Part shown: positions 44,947 through 52,630 of the stretch, piece by piece
Numbering within the stretch: the first letter of the stretch is position 1
Layout: each line of letters starts with the position of its first letter
From: a virus
Reading direction: 5' to 3' (one strand)
Virus record (IMG/VR): IMGVR_UViG_3300010430_000005
Location: 83,467-147,466 of that record
DNA length: 64,000 nucleotides
Notes under the pieces: model-generated
Databases searched by the model: none
What the model saw: only the letters and a program-made list of their open reading frames with translations
What the model was told of the DNA's origin: nothing
Translations under genes and position numbers: made by a program

Positions 44947-45290
44947 ATACAAACGAAACAATAACGGTTTTTTCTGCTCTTGTGCAGGTAATATTTATGG
45001 TGTTGGTGGGTTATGGTTTTTTGTGGGCTGTTTATCTGTTAATCGCACTAATATTGACGAATTCTGCATTGACAATGCTAGAATTGTTTGTTATATCTTA
45101 CAACAGGGGAAGTATAGACGTAGAAAGTCAGATACCTAAAAGATTGGCATTTTTGCAAAGCGCGGTTGTGTTGGCTTCTACAGTAACAGTGTATGTTAGC
45201 GGTTATGCACTTATCGCAGGATTTGCAGGTTTTTCGACTATATTCAACGCATTGCTTAGCTTTGTGCCCGAAAAAGAAAAACAAGACTAG
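44943..45290 (+). CDS. Membrane protein with three predicted helices
   Basis: 115 aa; hydrophobic segments at about 8-30 (FSALVQVIFMVLVGYGFLWA), 30-50 and 70-105. The short charged tail ends VPEKEKQD. ATGA-coupled to the helicase gene. A holin-like role can be imagined but nothing specific supports it. Confidence 0.6.
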   Translation: MNTNETITVFSALVQVIFMVLVGYGFLWAVYLLIALILTNSALTMLELFVISYNRGSIDVESQIPKRLAFLQSAVVLASTVTVYVSGYALIAGFAGFSTIFNALLSFVPEKEKQD

Positions 45291-45298
45291 GATAAATA
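45291..45298 (+). promoter_or_regulatory. Possible late promoter
   Basis: GATAAATA, one mismatch from TATAAATA, directly before the ATG at 45302. The short distance makes the assignment weak. Confidence 0.35.
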
Positions 45299-45301
45299 CC
45301 G

Positions 45302-45490
45302 ATGCTGAAAGCAGTTTTTAATTTGGTCGACTCGGAAAAGGTCGATAGGATTAAATCGAAATACGAATATTGGGAAGAGTGGTCAGGTAGTCGATTTATT
45401 AGGCGACTTAACCCCAACCCAACTAAAGAAACAGTTGCAGGATCCGTGTGTGTTTCTGACCCTGTAACCGGAGAATGGAAAGCACTTTAA
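45302..45490 (+). CDS. Small basic hypothetical protein
   Basis: 62 aa starting MLKAVFNLVDSEKVDRIKSK, ending CVSDPVTGEWKAL. Basic and Trp-containing. No good ribosome-binding site. Function unknown. Confidence 0.5.
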   Translation: MLKAVFNLVDSEKVDRIKSKYEYWEEWSGSRFIRRLNPNPTKETVAGSVCVSDPVTGEWKAL

Positions 45491-45495
45491 TTATT

Positions 45496-45768
45496 ATGGA
45501 GAATATTGAAATGGACAACACTAACGAAAACAGCTACCGTGTAGCAGCAGAAGAACTTCGCTCATTTGTCGAGCGGTACGAACGCCTGGCTGTTGAGAAG
45601 CAAGATATTGCAGAAACACAGAAAGAAGTATTGGCAGAAGCCAAATCTCGAGGCTACGATACTAAAACTATTCGTAAAATTATCGCACTTCGTAAACGTG
45701 ACCAGAATGACATCAGCGAAGAAGAAGCAATTCTGGAGATGTATAAAGAAGCTCTCGGCATGAGTTAA
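45496..45768 (+). CDS. gapR: GapR-like (DUF2312) nucleoid-associated protein
   Basis: 90 aa (or 85 from ATG 45511; GGAG sits between the two). The sequence from VAAEELRSFVERYERLAVEK through KEVLAEAKSRGYDTKTIRKI and EEAILEMYKEALG follows the DUF2312 consensus over its full length. GapR of Caulobacter and other alphaproteobacteria binds overtwisted DNA around moving polymerases. A phage copy could organise phage DNA, interfere with host GapR or help replication. It is the clearest host-range clue in the window. Confidence 0.9.
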   Translation: MENIEMDNTNENSYRVAAEELRSFVERYERLAVEKQDIAETQKEVLAEAKSRGYDTKTIRKIIALRKRDQNDISEEEAILEMYKEALGMS

Positions 45769-45774
45769 ATGTTG

Positions 45775-45825
45775 TTGACATGTGTGTCTCCCTATGTTAA
45801 GTTAAGCAAAAGGAGACACACATGT
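45775..45825 (+). promoter_or_regulatory. Promoter with 14-bp arm complementary to the ribosome-binding site and start codon
   Basis: TTGACA (45775-45780), 17 bp, TAAGTT (45798-45803). ACATGTGTGTCTCC (45778-45791) is an exact inverted match to GGAGACACACATGT (45812-45825), which contains both the GGAG ribosome-binding site and the ATG (45822). The left arm lies wholly inside the promoter, upstream of the expected start near 45810. Only read-through RNA can form the closing hairpin. Confidence 0.7.
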
Positions 45826-46130
45826 CTAAAGCAACAGCACAGAAACTTGTAAATACCGCTAACGAGATGGGATGGTCTGTTGATGTTAGGAATGATGTAC
45901 TGACAATCACAAAAAACATTAAAGTCGACGATAAAGAATCTTTCGTGTCGGCAGACTCAGAGTATTACAGCATCCTGAGCATCTTGCCACAAACAAGACC
46001 AGGAAGTATTTGGGGCACTGACGGCGGAGGTATCGGTGCTTTGAGTGCAAGTAAATCTGGTTTGTTTGTTATGAATAAAAGTGGCGGAAATAAGCGAGTC
46101 CTGAACGCAATCAAGAAATTTGTAGGATAA
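45822..46130 (+). CDS. Hypothetical protein under hairpin control
   Basis: 102 aa starting MSKATAQKLVNTANEMGWSV, resembling a small alpha-beta domain with Gly-rich loops (IWGTDGGGIGAL). Its ribosome-binding site and start codon are the right arm of a 14-bp inverted repeat. It is conserved in feel, but I cannot assign a family. Confidence 0.65.
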   Translation: MSKATAQKLVNTANEMGWSVDVRNDVLTITKNIKVDDKESFVSADSEYYSILSILPQTRPGSIWGTDGGGIGALSASKSGLFVMNKSGGNKRVLNAIKKFVG

Positions 46131-46134
46131 TGCA

Positions 46135-46662
46135 ATGAATTATAACGAAATTAAAGAAGCACTCGAATCTGTCAAAGGCGGATCGTTCATCGGACTTGAC
46201 ACCAAATCCGAGGTAAAATTGAAGGGCGGCAAAAAGAACCCGATGCAGGGCAGGGTCACCAAAATTACAACTGGCGCAAATACTATGGTTTTCGCTACAG
46301 AAAGCGGAAGTCCATATGAGGCTATGGTTAAGCGTCGGCTAGAAGAAGAAGGAAAAGACCCCGAATCTTTTACAGTAGGTCCCCGCGCCTGGGGCACTCG
46401 AATTAAAGGAACCCCCTTTATCGAACACAAAGATAACCATTACCTAGAGGTTATTTACATTAGCCCAGGCAAAACAGAATATTTTCTGGATGGCGAACCC
46501 ATCGAAAAAGATGAAATCGAAGGTTTGGGGGTAGATACCGAAAAAACCGAAAAGGGACAAGGCGGTCTAGAAAATAAAGTGGTTATTCGAACGTTTAAAA
46601 CAGATTCGATCGTGGCCATCAGGACAAACGGCCAAGAATACAAAACAAAAGAAAATGAATAA
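46135..46662 (+). CDS. Conserved phage hypothetical protein
   Basis: 175 aa: SVKGGSFIGLDTKSEVKLKG, then NPMQGRVTKITTGANTMVF and RAWGTRIKGTPFIEH. I recall this arrangement (G..F......T...L.GGKKNPM.GRV.K...G..VMVF......Y..MV.RRL..EGK....F..G.R.WG.R...T..IEH....YLE) as a common phage protein of unknown function. It overlaps the SLOG gene. Confidence 0.75.
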   Translation: MNYNEIKEALESVKGGSFIGLDTKSEVKLKGGKKNPMQGRVTKITTGANTMVFATESGSPYEAMVKRRLEEEGKDPESFTVGPRAWGTRIKGTPFIEHKDNHYLEVIYISPGKTEYFLDGEPIEKDEIEGLGVDTEKTEKGQGGLENKVVIRTFKTDSIVAIRTNGQEYKTKENE

Positions 46663-47170
46663 AACCTACGCCGGAATAGGATCTAGGGAAACGCCATATA
46701 AAGTCATAGAGACTATGCAAGCAACGTCTAAATTTTTGTCGAAATATGGCTATTCCCTTTATTCTGGAGGTGCTGAAGGTGCTGACGAAGCCTTCGAAAA
46801 AGGTGCCACAAACAAAACAATATGGTTACCCTGGGATGGGTTTAACGGCAAGTTCGAAAACGGATTGGATTATGTAGTTCCAGAAGAAGCGAAAGAGTTT
46901 GTGTCTAAATACCACCCCAACCCCAAAAGATTGAGTGAGAAAGCGTTTATGTTAATGTCTCGCAATGCTTATCAAGTTTTGGGCCCAGACTTAAAAAGCC
47001 CTGTAGAATTTGTTTTGTGTTGGACCAAAAACGGCAAAGCATCAGGCGGGACAGGACAAGCTATGCGCATAGCTAAAGACTATAACATACCGATATACAA
47101 CTTCAAAACAGACTCAAGACTCATAGAAACTTTACTAAGAGGCATTAGATGGGAAAATGGAAAAATCTAA
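46655..47170 (+). CDS. SLOG-family nucleotide- or ligand-binding protein (DprA/YspA-like)
   Basis: 171 aa. YAGIGSRETP at the N-terminus, YSLYSGGAEGADEAFEKGA and IWLPWDGFNG, then CWTKNGKASGGTGQAMRIAK give the Rossmann-type SLOG fold of small phage proteins. SLOG domains bind nucleotide-derived ligands or DNA. In bacterial defence systems related domains sense nucleotide signals, so a sponge or NAD-related role is conceivable, but that is inference. Confidence 0.75.
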   Translation: MNKTYAGIGSRETPYKVIETMQATSKFLSKYGYSLYSGGAEGADEAFEKGATNKTIWLPWDGFNGKFENGLDYVVPEEAKEFVSKYHPNPKRLSEKAFMLMSRNAYQVLGPDLKSPVEFVLCWTKNGKASGGTGQAMRIAKDYNIPIYNFKTDSRLIETLLRGIRWENGKI

Positions 47171-47445
47171 GCATCGGAGTATTTGTTGCTATGTTCGGTT
47201 ACAGGGCAGAGTTAGATTTCGTTCCTTTTAAATTTGCGAAACCTCAAGTAGGATTCTCGCCAAGTTTAGCCAGAGCAAAACGCCTACCTTCCTTCAAAAT
47301 TGGGCCTTTACACTTTTGGACTATGACTGCCGATAATGTAGAGATAGGTATCGATTTTAGAGCCTTCTTTCACACAACGCCCTTCTCCGAAGTTTACGAA
47401 AATTCATTCGTATGGCCAAAATATAGCAATAAAGATGTTGAATGA
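47149..47445 (+). CDS. Hypothetical protein
   Basis: 98 aa starting MGKWKNLSIGVFVAMFGYRA, with FSPSLARAKRLPSFKIGPLH in the centre. It overlaps the SLOG gene by 22 nt without a clear ribosome-binding site. Function unknown. Confidence 0.55.
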   Translation: MGKWKNLSIGVFVAMFGYRAELDFVPFKFAKPQVGFSPSLARAKRLPSFKIGPLHFWTMTADNVEIGIDFRAFFHTTPFSEVYENSFVWPKYSNKDVE

Positions 47446-47498
47446 CTCTCTATCGTAGTTTAACTTAGTTTTATAAATTAAACACAAGGACACGAAAA

Positions 47499-47735
47499 AT
47501 GGCAAAACTTGGTCGTAAAGAAACATTCGCAACTAGCAAAGCTATCGCCAAAGCACTGAAAACTGTCGGCACCAGTGACCAACCTAGTACGTTTCTACTC
47601 AAGAAACTCGAAGACAAAGGCTTTGTGGAATTCAAGCCGGTAAAAGTGACCGAAGGGCGTGGTCGACCTAAACTGGTAGCACAACTGACCGGCAAAGGTC
47701 GAGGCTTTGTGGCATTGAGTTCTCGCTGGAAGTGA
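47499..47735 (+). CDS. Small winged-helix-like DNA-binding protein
   Basis: 78 aa, basic: SKAIAKALKTVGTSDQPSTF, LLKKLEDKGFVEFKPVKVTE and GRGRPKLVAQLT look like a winged helix with a basic wing of the MarR/PadR kind. It may be a small repressor or virion DNA protein. Last conserved gene before the endonuclease region. Confidence 0.65.
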   Translation: MAKLGRKETFATSKAIAKALKTVGTSDQPSTFLLKKLEDKGFVEFKPVKVTEGRGRPKLVAQLTGKGRGFVALSSRWK

Positions 47736-47741
47736 GGGAAT

Positions 47742-49202
47742 TTGAACAATATAGAATTAGCAAACAAAGTAGAAGAGCTAATACCTAATAAGAAACAGTT
47801 CAAGATGAAGGTTCTCCGCAACCTTCATCTTGACCTATATAATGAGGTATTAAATAAAACCGGTTTCCTGAGTGAGGGTAGCAATCTTTCGCTCAGGATT
47901 GCTTTCTTAAAAGCAGACTTGAATGGGAAGAAAGTTTGTGTTATCTGCAACAAAGAGCACGAAAGAATAGACAGCGACTACTGTTGTATTAAATGTTATT
48001 ATTCTGATTCTCAATCTATGAAAAGAAGGACGTCTAAAGTAGACCAAAAGGCGAAGGTCGCTAAACAGAAAAAGACTATGCTCGAAAAATACGGGTACGA
48101 GACCAATAGCCAACGCCCCGAGATAAAAACAATTCTTTCCAAATCGAAATTAGAAAAGTCGAATCCCGAGGCGCTTGAGAAGCTATTGGATCGAGAATGG
48201 CTAGAGAATGAATATTCGTCAAAATCTTCAGTAGAAATAGCAGAAGAGCTAGGTGTATATTATGGCACAGTTACTAGTTATCTGTCGTCACATCACGGCA
48301 TAGAAATAAAACCGCACTCAAACGAATCATCTGTAGAAAGAAAGATAAAGGAATTCTTATTAAGCGAATTTCCGGATATTGTGGTCGAATCACATGACAG
48401 AAATATCCTTAGCGGCAAAGAAATAGACATATACATTCCTGAATACAAATTCGCTATAGAAGTGAATGGACTTTATTGGCACAGTGTATCCGATACAAAA
48501 AAGTCCAACACAAACAAACACCTAGAAAAAACACTGGGGTGTTTAGAGAAAGGCATTTCAGTCATTCATATAACACAAGAAAAATGGGAAACCAAACAAG
48601 AGTTGGTCAAGTCTATGATACGTAACCATTTAGGCGCTACGCCAAACAGAGTGTTTGCTAGGAAATGCGAAGTGCGTCCCATAACGCCATCCGAGTATAG
48701 AATTTTCTGCAACAATAACCACATCAATGGCACTGCTGTTGCTTCGATAAAGTTGGGTTTGTTTTACAAAGACGAACTTGTGCAAGTCATGAGCTTCTCA
48801 AAACCCAGATACAATAGGCATTACGAGTATGAGCTTATTCGATTATGTAGTGCTAAAAATACATCTGTTGTAGGTGGTGCTTCCAGATTGTTCAATCACT
48901 TTTTGAGTTTATACACACCAAAGTCTATATTGTGTTATGCCGACAGGCAATACGGAGAGGGTAACGTATACGGGAAAATAGGAATGACTCTAAAAGACAC
49001 CACCCCGCCAGGCTACCGCTGGACTGACGGCAACTCGACTTTTAGTAGGATAGAGTTTCAAAAACATAAACTTCAAGCAAAACTCAAAAACTTTGATTCG
49101 AATTTGTCGGAAAGAGAAAATATGCTAAACAACGGCTATAGAATGTATTTTGACTGCGGCAACATTGTTTGGGAATGGACAAATACAGAAAAGTTGACAT
49201 AA
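47742..49202 (+). CDS. Homing endonuclease with Vsr-like (EDxHD-type) nuclease domain
   Basis: 486 aa with a TTG start at 47742. N-terminal zinc motif CVICN...CCIKC (66-85), a helix-turn-helix SSVEIAEELGVYYGTVTSYL (about 162-181), then a Vsr-type nuclease core: GKEIDIYIPEYKFAIEVNG, YWHS (245-248), the H of NKHLEKTLGCLEKGI and ITQEKW. A C-terminal domain (about 300-486) resembles that of related phage endonucleases. Free-standing, just upstream of the capsid gene block, a favoured homing site. Its last codons lie in the duplicated block at 49181-49247. Confidence 0.85.
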   Translation: MNNIELANKVEELIPNKKQFKMKVLRNLHLDLYNEVLNKTGFLSEGSNLSLRIAFLKADLNGKKVCVICNKEHERIDSDYCCIKCYYSDSQSMKRRTSKVDQKAKVAKQKKTMLEKYGYETNSQRPEIKTILSKSKLEKSNPEALEKLLDREWLENEYSSKSSVEIAEELGVYYGTVTSYLSSHHGIEIKPHSNESSVERKIKEFLLSEFPDIVVESHDRNILSGKEIDIYIPEYKFAIEVNGLYWHSVSDTKKSNTNKHLEKTLGCLEKGISVIHITQEKWETKQELVKSMIRNHLGATPNRVFARKCEVRPITPSEYRIFCNNNHINGTAVASIKLGLFYKDELVQVMSFSKPRYNRHYEYELIRLCSAKNTSVVGGASRLFNHFLSLYTPKSILCYADRQYGEGNVYGKIGMTLKDTTPPGYRWTDGNSTFSRIEFQKHKLQAKLKNFDSNLSERENMLNNGYRMYFDCGNIVWEWTNTEKLT

Positions 49203-49247
49203 AAAAGGCCGGGTAAAACCCGGCCCTTAAAACTAGTTAACAGTGTT
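49181..49247 (+). repeat. Direct repeat, left copy, with bidirectional terminator
   Basis: About 67 bp, nearly identical to 50168-50235. It contains the 3' end of the Vsr-type gene, then GGCCGGGT-AAA-ACCCGGCC (49207-49225) with A-runs before and TTAAAA after, and the last codon of the GIY-YIG gene. It can end transcription from both sides. Confidence 0.9.
49207..49230. terminator. Terminator between convergent genes
   Basis: Strong GC stem GGCCGGGT/ACCCGGCC with an AAA loop, flanked by A-tract and TTAA. It terminates the plus-strand Vsr-type gene and the minus-strand GIY-YIG gene. Confidence 0.8.
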
Positions 49248-50052
49248 TGCAATTCTTAAAATGAAACCTATATATGTTAGGCGACCTACCCTCGTGCCCA
49301 CAATGAGGACATGTTAGCGGAGTCTTTTGTCTTTCTTTAGCTGCTTCGCCTATTTTTCGAGAATGCTCTTCACTCCTAACCTTACCCTTTAACGCCTTTG
49401 ATATCTTTTCCTTTGTTTCCTCAGAATGTTTGTCGTTACCATTTAAACGTCTAGTTTCTAAACCCCGCTCTATTTGCTCTTTTGTTGGCTTGGGTCTATT
49501 ATCATACGCGCCTTCTTCCCATGCGCGCTTTGTGTTAGATGATCGCACTTCAGTAGGAACATATGGCTTTTTGCCATTCTTTCTTCCCTCTGATATGGAT
49601 GGACATACCTTTCCTTTGTTCCAAGTAGATTTGCCTTTGTTTGGCTTATAAGTCATTGACATTGTACTAACCCGTTTCCTTTGTTCCGCACTTCTTTCGT
49701 CATCGTCCCAATATGCCTGTCTTATCCGAGAAGCAACAACACCAGATAAACCCTCAGCGTTTTTCTTCATATTGTAATACCTACAGTTAGGCATCCCTTC
49801 CAATTCGTCGTCATTTATCATATTGAGAAAATACTGCTCCTTATTACGCAACTCCTTTACGTTGGCGCTATAATGTTCGTATAATATCTTCCTCTTAAAA
49901 TCTTCAGGTCTCGATTTATATGCTCGCATCATATACCCGGTAGACGTAACATACCCGTCATCTAAAGAACCCATATGAGACCCTATACAGAACTTTTTCT
50001 GCTTCGCGTCATACCATAAATACACAAACCCCGTTAAATTTTTATTTGACAT
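49237..50052 (-). CDS. GIY-YIG homing endonuclease with NUMOD3 motifs
   Basis: 271 aa, intact. The N-terminal GIY-YIG domain starts GFVYLWYDAKQKKFCIGSHM. C-terminal DNA-binding motifs include NKGKSTWNKGK, HSEETKEKISKALKGK and RSEEHSRKIGEAAK (NUMOD3), ending in a zinc finger CPHCGHEG...HFKNC. It is free-standing beside the major capsid gene and flanked by 67-bp direct repeats, which suggests recent insertion. It has its own TATAAATA promoter. Confidence 0.9.
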   Translation of the reverse strand: MSNKNLTGFVYLWYDAKQKKFCIGSHMGSLDDGYVTSTGYMMRAYKSRPEDFKRKILYEHYSANVKELRNKEQYFLNMINDDELEGMPNCRYYNMKKNAEGLSGVVASRIRQAYWDDDERSAEQRKRVSTMSMTYKPNKGKSTWNKGKVCPSISEGRKNGKKPYVPTEVRSSNTKRAWEEGAYDNRPKPTKEQIERGLETRRLNGNDKHSEETKEKISKALKGKVRSEEHSRKIGEAAKERQKTPLTCPHCGHEGRSPNIYRFHFKNCKHC

Positions 50053-50124
50053 GCTGATATCTTTTCCTTTTTCTTTGTGGATGTTAGAGTAGGTGGAAAC
50101 TGTATATTTCGCGACCTACACAAC

Positions 50125-50132
50125 TATTTATA
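50125..50132 (-). promoter_or_regulatory. T4-type late promoter
   Basis: TATAAATA on the minus strand, about 75 bp before the GIY-YIG start codon, between that gene and the right repeat copy. Confidence 0.6.
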
Positions 50133-50167
50133 AAGGTTTGCATACTAAGCCTAATGTAAAAGAAAAT

Positions 50168-50235
50168 AAATACAGAAAAGTTGACATTAAAAAGGGCCGG
50201 GTTTTACCCGGCCCTTAAAACTAGTTAACAGTGTT
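50168..50235 (+). repeat. Direct repeat, right copy, with terminator
   Basis: Second copy of the 49181-49247 block. The stem is GGGCCGGGT-TTT-ACCCGGCCC (50194-50214). The loop is TTT where the left copy has AAA, that is, the loop is inverted. It carries a non-functional copy of the Vsr-type gene's last codons. It ends the capsid gene transcript. Confidence 0.9.
50194..50220. terminator. Terminator downstream of the major capsid gene
   Basis: 9-bp GC-rich stem with TTT loop followed by TTAAAA on the plus strand and preceded by TTAAAAA, so it can work in both directions. Confidence 0.8.
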
Positions 50236-50276
50236 AACAATTACATAAGATTGGAAATCCTAACGCGGCGGTAATA

Positions 50277-51551
50277 TTAATTAGTATTCGCTGTTAGTGC
50301 GCCAGAACCTTGGTCAGCACCTTGTGCAAACGGATTCGCAACCATGCCGTAGCGTGTTTTGAAGCCGATCTTAGGCTGGAATGTGTTTTCACCAACCGCA
50401 CGAACCATCTGTAGCGGAACGTATGGGCAGTAAAATAGACCTGCATCAAATGCGCTTGCGCCTTTGTAGCCTACTACCATGTAGTTAGCACCCGCATATG
50501 GGTCAATGTAAACACGGAAGCGACCGTTTAGAACACCAGCAAAAGTGTTGCCTGTGTCGTCTACGTTCAATGCGTTGCTGTTAAGAGCAGGAGCATAGTC
50601 TAGGACGCCTGCCATCTGTAGAGCCGATGCAACATCGCTCGAACAAATGATTATGTTACCTTTACCTCTGCGTGTTCCTTTTGCGATAGCGTTAGCTTCA
50701 CGCTCGATCTGGAACATAAGACCTTTAAACTTCTCAACGCTCCAACGACCGTTTGCGTCTACGTCTAAGTCAAATACACCGGCAGTTGCTGTACCTTCAG
50801 AAGCACCTGTTACCGCAGTGTTGTATATAGTACGAACAACTTCACGGTTGATTTCTGCAAGAACTTCACTTGCTAGGATGTTTGAAAGTTCAGTTTCGGC
50901 GTCTAGACCGTGTACCGCTTTCAAGTCCTGAGCTAGTTCAGTAGTGTATTCTGCCTTAAGCGCGCGGCTCTTAGCTTCCACAGCTACTTTCTCGATTGAG
51001 AACGCCATTTCTGCAAACGCTGTACCGCCAGTAACACCTAGTGCTTCTGCGTCGCCAGTAGCAATACCAGTACCAGTGTTAGCAGTAGCTGCTGTACCAG
51101 TAGTGCCTTCCATAGTGCCTGTACCTGCGAAGTCAGTATCTGCTTCGTTGTACATTGCTTCGGTCCAAGTTGCGTTGTTTGCAGGTGTGTTAGCATACTT
51201 AGAACGCATAGCAAAGATCAAGCCAGTTGGGCCAGTCATTGGCTGTACGCCTGCGATGTCGTATGCGATTAGGTTAGGCACGGAACGACGAACTAAGCTT
51301 ATCAACACAGGGTCATAACCTGCAGTTGGGCCAGTTGCTGTTGCGCTGCTACTAAAACCACCAGTGCCAGAAACGTTAGTTGTTTCCATCAAAGAAGTCA
51401 TTCTTGCGGAAGTAGGATCTTCTTTAAGAGCGATTTCAGTGTTCTCTAGAATAGTGGCGGTAACGCTTTTTCTGTGAGAGTCTTTGATCGAATCAAAAGA
51501 TTCGTGCTCAAGAATTGGCTGCCACTTGTTAACAATAGAGTTGTTATCCAT
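50277..51551 (-). CDS. 23: Major capsid protein, T4 gp23-like
   Basis: 424 aa, shorter than T4 gp23 (521 aa) but in the range of T4-like marine phages. It has the expected gene order (after gp21 and gp22) and sequence features: N-terminal VNKWQPILEH, VPNLIAYDIAGVQPMTGPTG, ALKAEYTTELAQDLKAVHGL, YVVGYKG-like and PLQMVRAVGENTFQPKIGFK near the end. An Ala/Gly/Thr-rich insert follows residue 130. Its N-terminus should be cut by the gp21 protease. A late promoter and AAGGAG precede it. Confidence 0.95.
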   Translation of the reverse strand: MDNNSIVNKWQPILEHESFDSIKDSHRKSVTATILENTEIALKEDPTSARMTSLMETTNVSGTGGFSSSATATGPTAGYDPVLISLVRRSVPNLIAYDIAGVQPMTGPTGLIFAMRSKYANTPANNATWTEAMYNEADTDFAGTGTMEGTTGTAATANTGTGIATGDAEALGVTGGTAFAEMAFSIEKVAVEAKSRALKAEYTTELAQDLKAVHGLDAETELSNILASEVLAEINREVVRTIYNTAVTGASEGTATAGVFDLDVDANGRWSVEKFKGLMFQIEREANAIAKGTRRGKGNIIICSSDVASALQMAGVLDYAPALNSNALNVDDTGNTFAGVLNGRFRVYIDPYAGANYMVVGYKGASAFDAGLFYCPYVPLQMVRAVGENTFQPKIGFKTRYGMVANPFAQGADQGSGALTANTN

Positions 51552-51582
51552 TTCTATCTCCTTGTAAATTAATTATCACGTT

Positions 51583-51590
51583 TATTTATA
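51583..51590 (-). promoter_or_regulatory. T4-type late promoter of gene 23
   Basis: TATAAATA on the minus strand, about 31 bp before the capsid ATG. Confidence 0.8.
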
Positions 51591-51595
51591 AATTC

Positions 51596-52570
51596 TTATT
51601 TTTCTCTAGCCGTACGAGCACGGATAGCTTCTGCCAGTGCGTTTACACCGTCATAATCAGACATTTTCGAAGGCTTAACTGCTTCTTCGATTTCTTCTAA
51701 TTCATCGTCTGCTTCTTCTACGATTACTTTTTTGTCCGAAGCAAAGAATGATTCTTTAAGGGTGTTTAAGTCTTTAGCATATTCGACGGCGTCAGAAGCA
51801 TTTAGCTTTTCTGCCAATACACGCATTCTGTCCACCTGGGTGTCTGTTAGACCTTCGCAAACGGTGTCAAATGCTATCTCGGCTTTAAGGCTCTGGATTT
51901 CTTCTTCTAGTGCCAATTTCTCTTTGAGTGCGGCGTTAGTTACTTTTTCTGCCTCATTGATTTGAGCTTCCATCTCTGCAACAACGTCGATTGTTTCTTC
52001 GTCAATTTTAACATTGTGCTCATAGAATAGCTCTTTCAAACTTTCCATCATGTTTTCGGCACGTTCGACTTTTATACCGCTTTCGATAGCAAGTTTGTTT
52101 TCTTCCATCCATGTTTCAACAACATAGTCTAGGTAAGAATTGAGGTTCTCAGATATGTCGGAAATAGCCGAGTCGACAGCTTCGTTGAGATCGACATCAA
52201 ACTTTTCTGTTAGTGCCTTAACCTCAGCTTCGTATTTTTCCTTTAACTCGGATTCTACAATCGCAGTCTTATTCGTAACAGCTTCGTTTACAGCCGCTTC
52301 AAAAACTAGAGTTGCTTTAGATTTGAAGTCTTCAGAAAGTTCTTCGCCGACAAACAAATCGGAGAAAGACTCTTTCATTTCTTCGTCTTCCATCTCTTCT
52401 TTGTCTTCGTCTTTGTCTGCATAATCGCCTTCTTTTAGCGATTCTGCCTCTTCTCTAGATGCGTCGTCGCCGTCAATGTCTGCTTCTCCGCCTTCTGGAG
52501 TTACAGGATCTTCTACAGCAGACACGCCATCATCAGAAACAAACTTTTCTTCAAGTTCTTCTTTAGCCAT
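51596..52570 (-). CDS. 22: Prohead core scaffold, T4 gp22-like
   Basis: 324 aa, extremely acidic with long coiled-coil helices (SDISENLNSYLDYVVETWME; LKEKLALEEEIQSLKAEIA). The N-terminal 80 residues are a low-complexity Asp/Glu region. Composition and position between the protease and capsid genes match gp22, which forms the prohead core and is degraded on maturation. Late promoter just upstream. Confidence 0.85.
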   Translation of the reverse strand: MAKEELEEKFVSDDGVSAVEDPVTPEGGEADIDGDDASREEAESLKEGDYADKDEDKEEMEDEEMKESFSDLFVGEELSEDFKSKATLVFEAAVNEAVTNKTAIVESELKEKYEAEVKALTEKFDVDLNEAVDSAISDISENLNSYLDYVVETWMEENKLAIESGIKVERAENMMESLKELFYEHNVKIDEETIDVVAEMEAQINEAEKVTNAALKEKLALEEEIQSLKAEIAFDTVCEGLTDTQVDRMRVLAEKLNASDAVEYAKDLNTLKESFFASDKKVIVEEADDELEEIEEAVKPSKMSDYDGVNALAEAIRARTAREK

Positions 52571-52611
52571 ATTTACTTCTCCTTTAATTGAGTGTATTGT
52601 CTCATCTTAAT

Positions 52612-52619
52612 TATTTATA
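52612..52619 (-). promoter_or_regulatory. T4-type late promoter
   Basis: TATAAATA on the minus strand, about 41 bp before the gene 22 start codon. Confidence 0.75.
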
Positions 52620-52630
52620 AAAATCTTTTT

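Noticed and set aside
44943-45290. Holin call for the three-helix membrane protein
   Set aside because: Topology alone is not enough, and it is coupled to a helicase gene, not to the cell-wall hydrolase.
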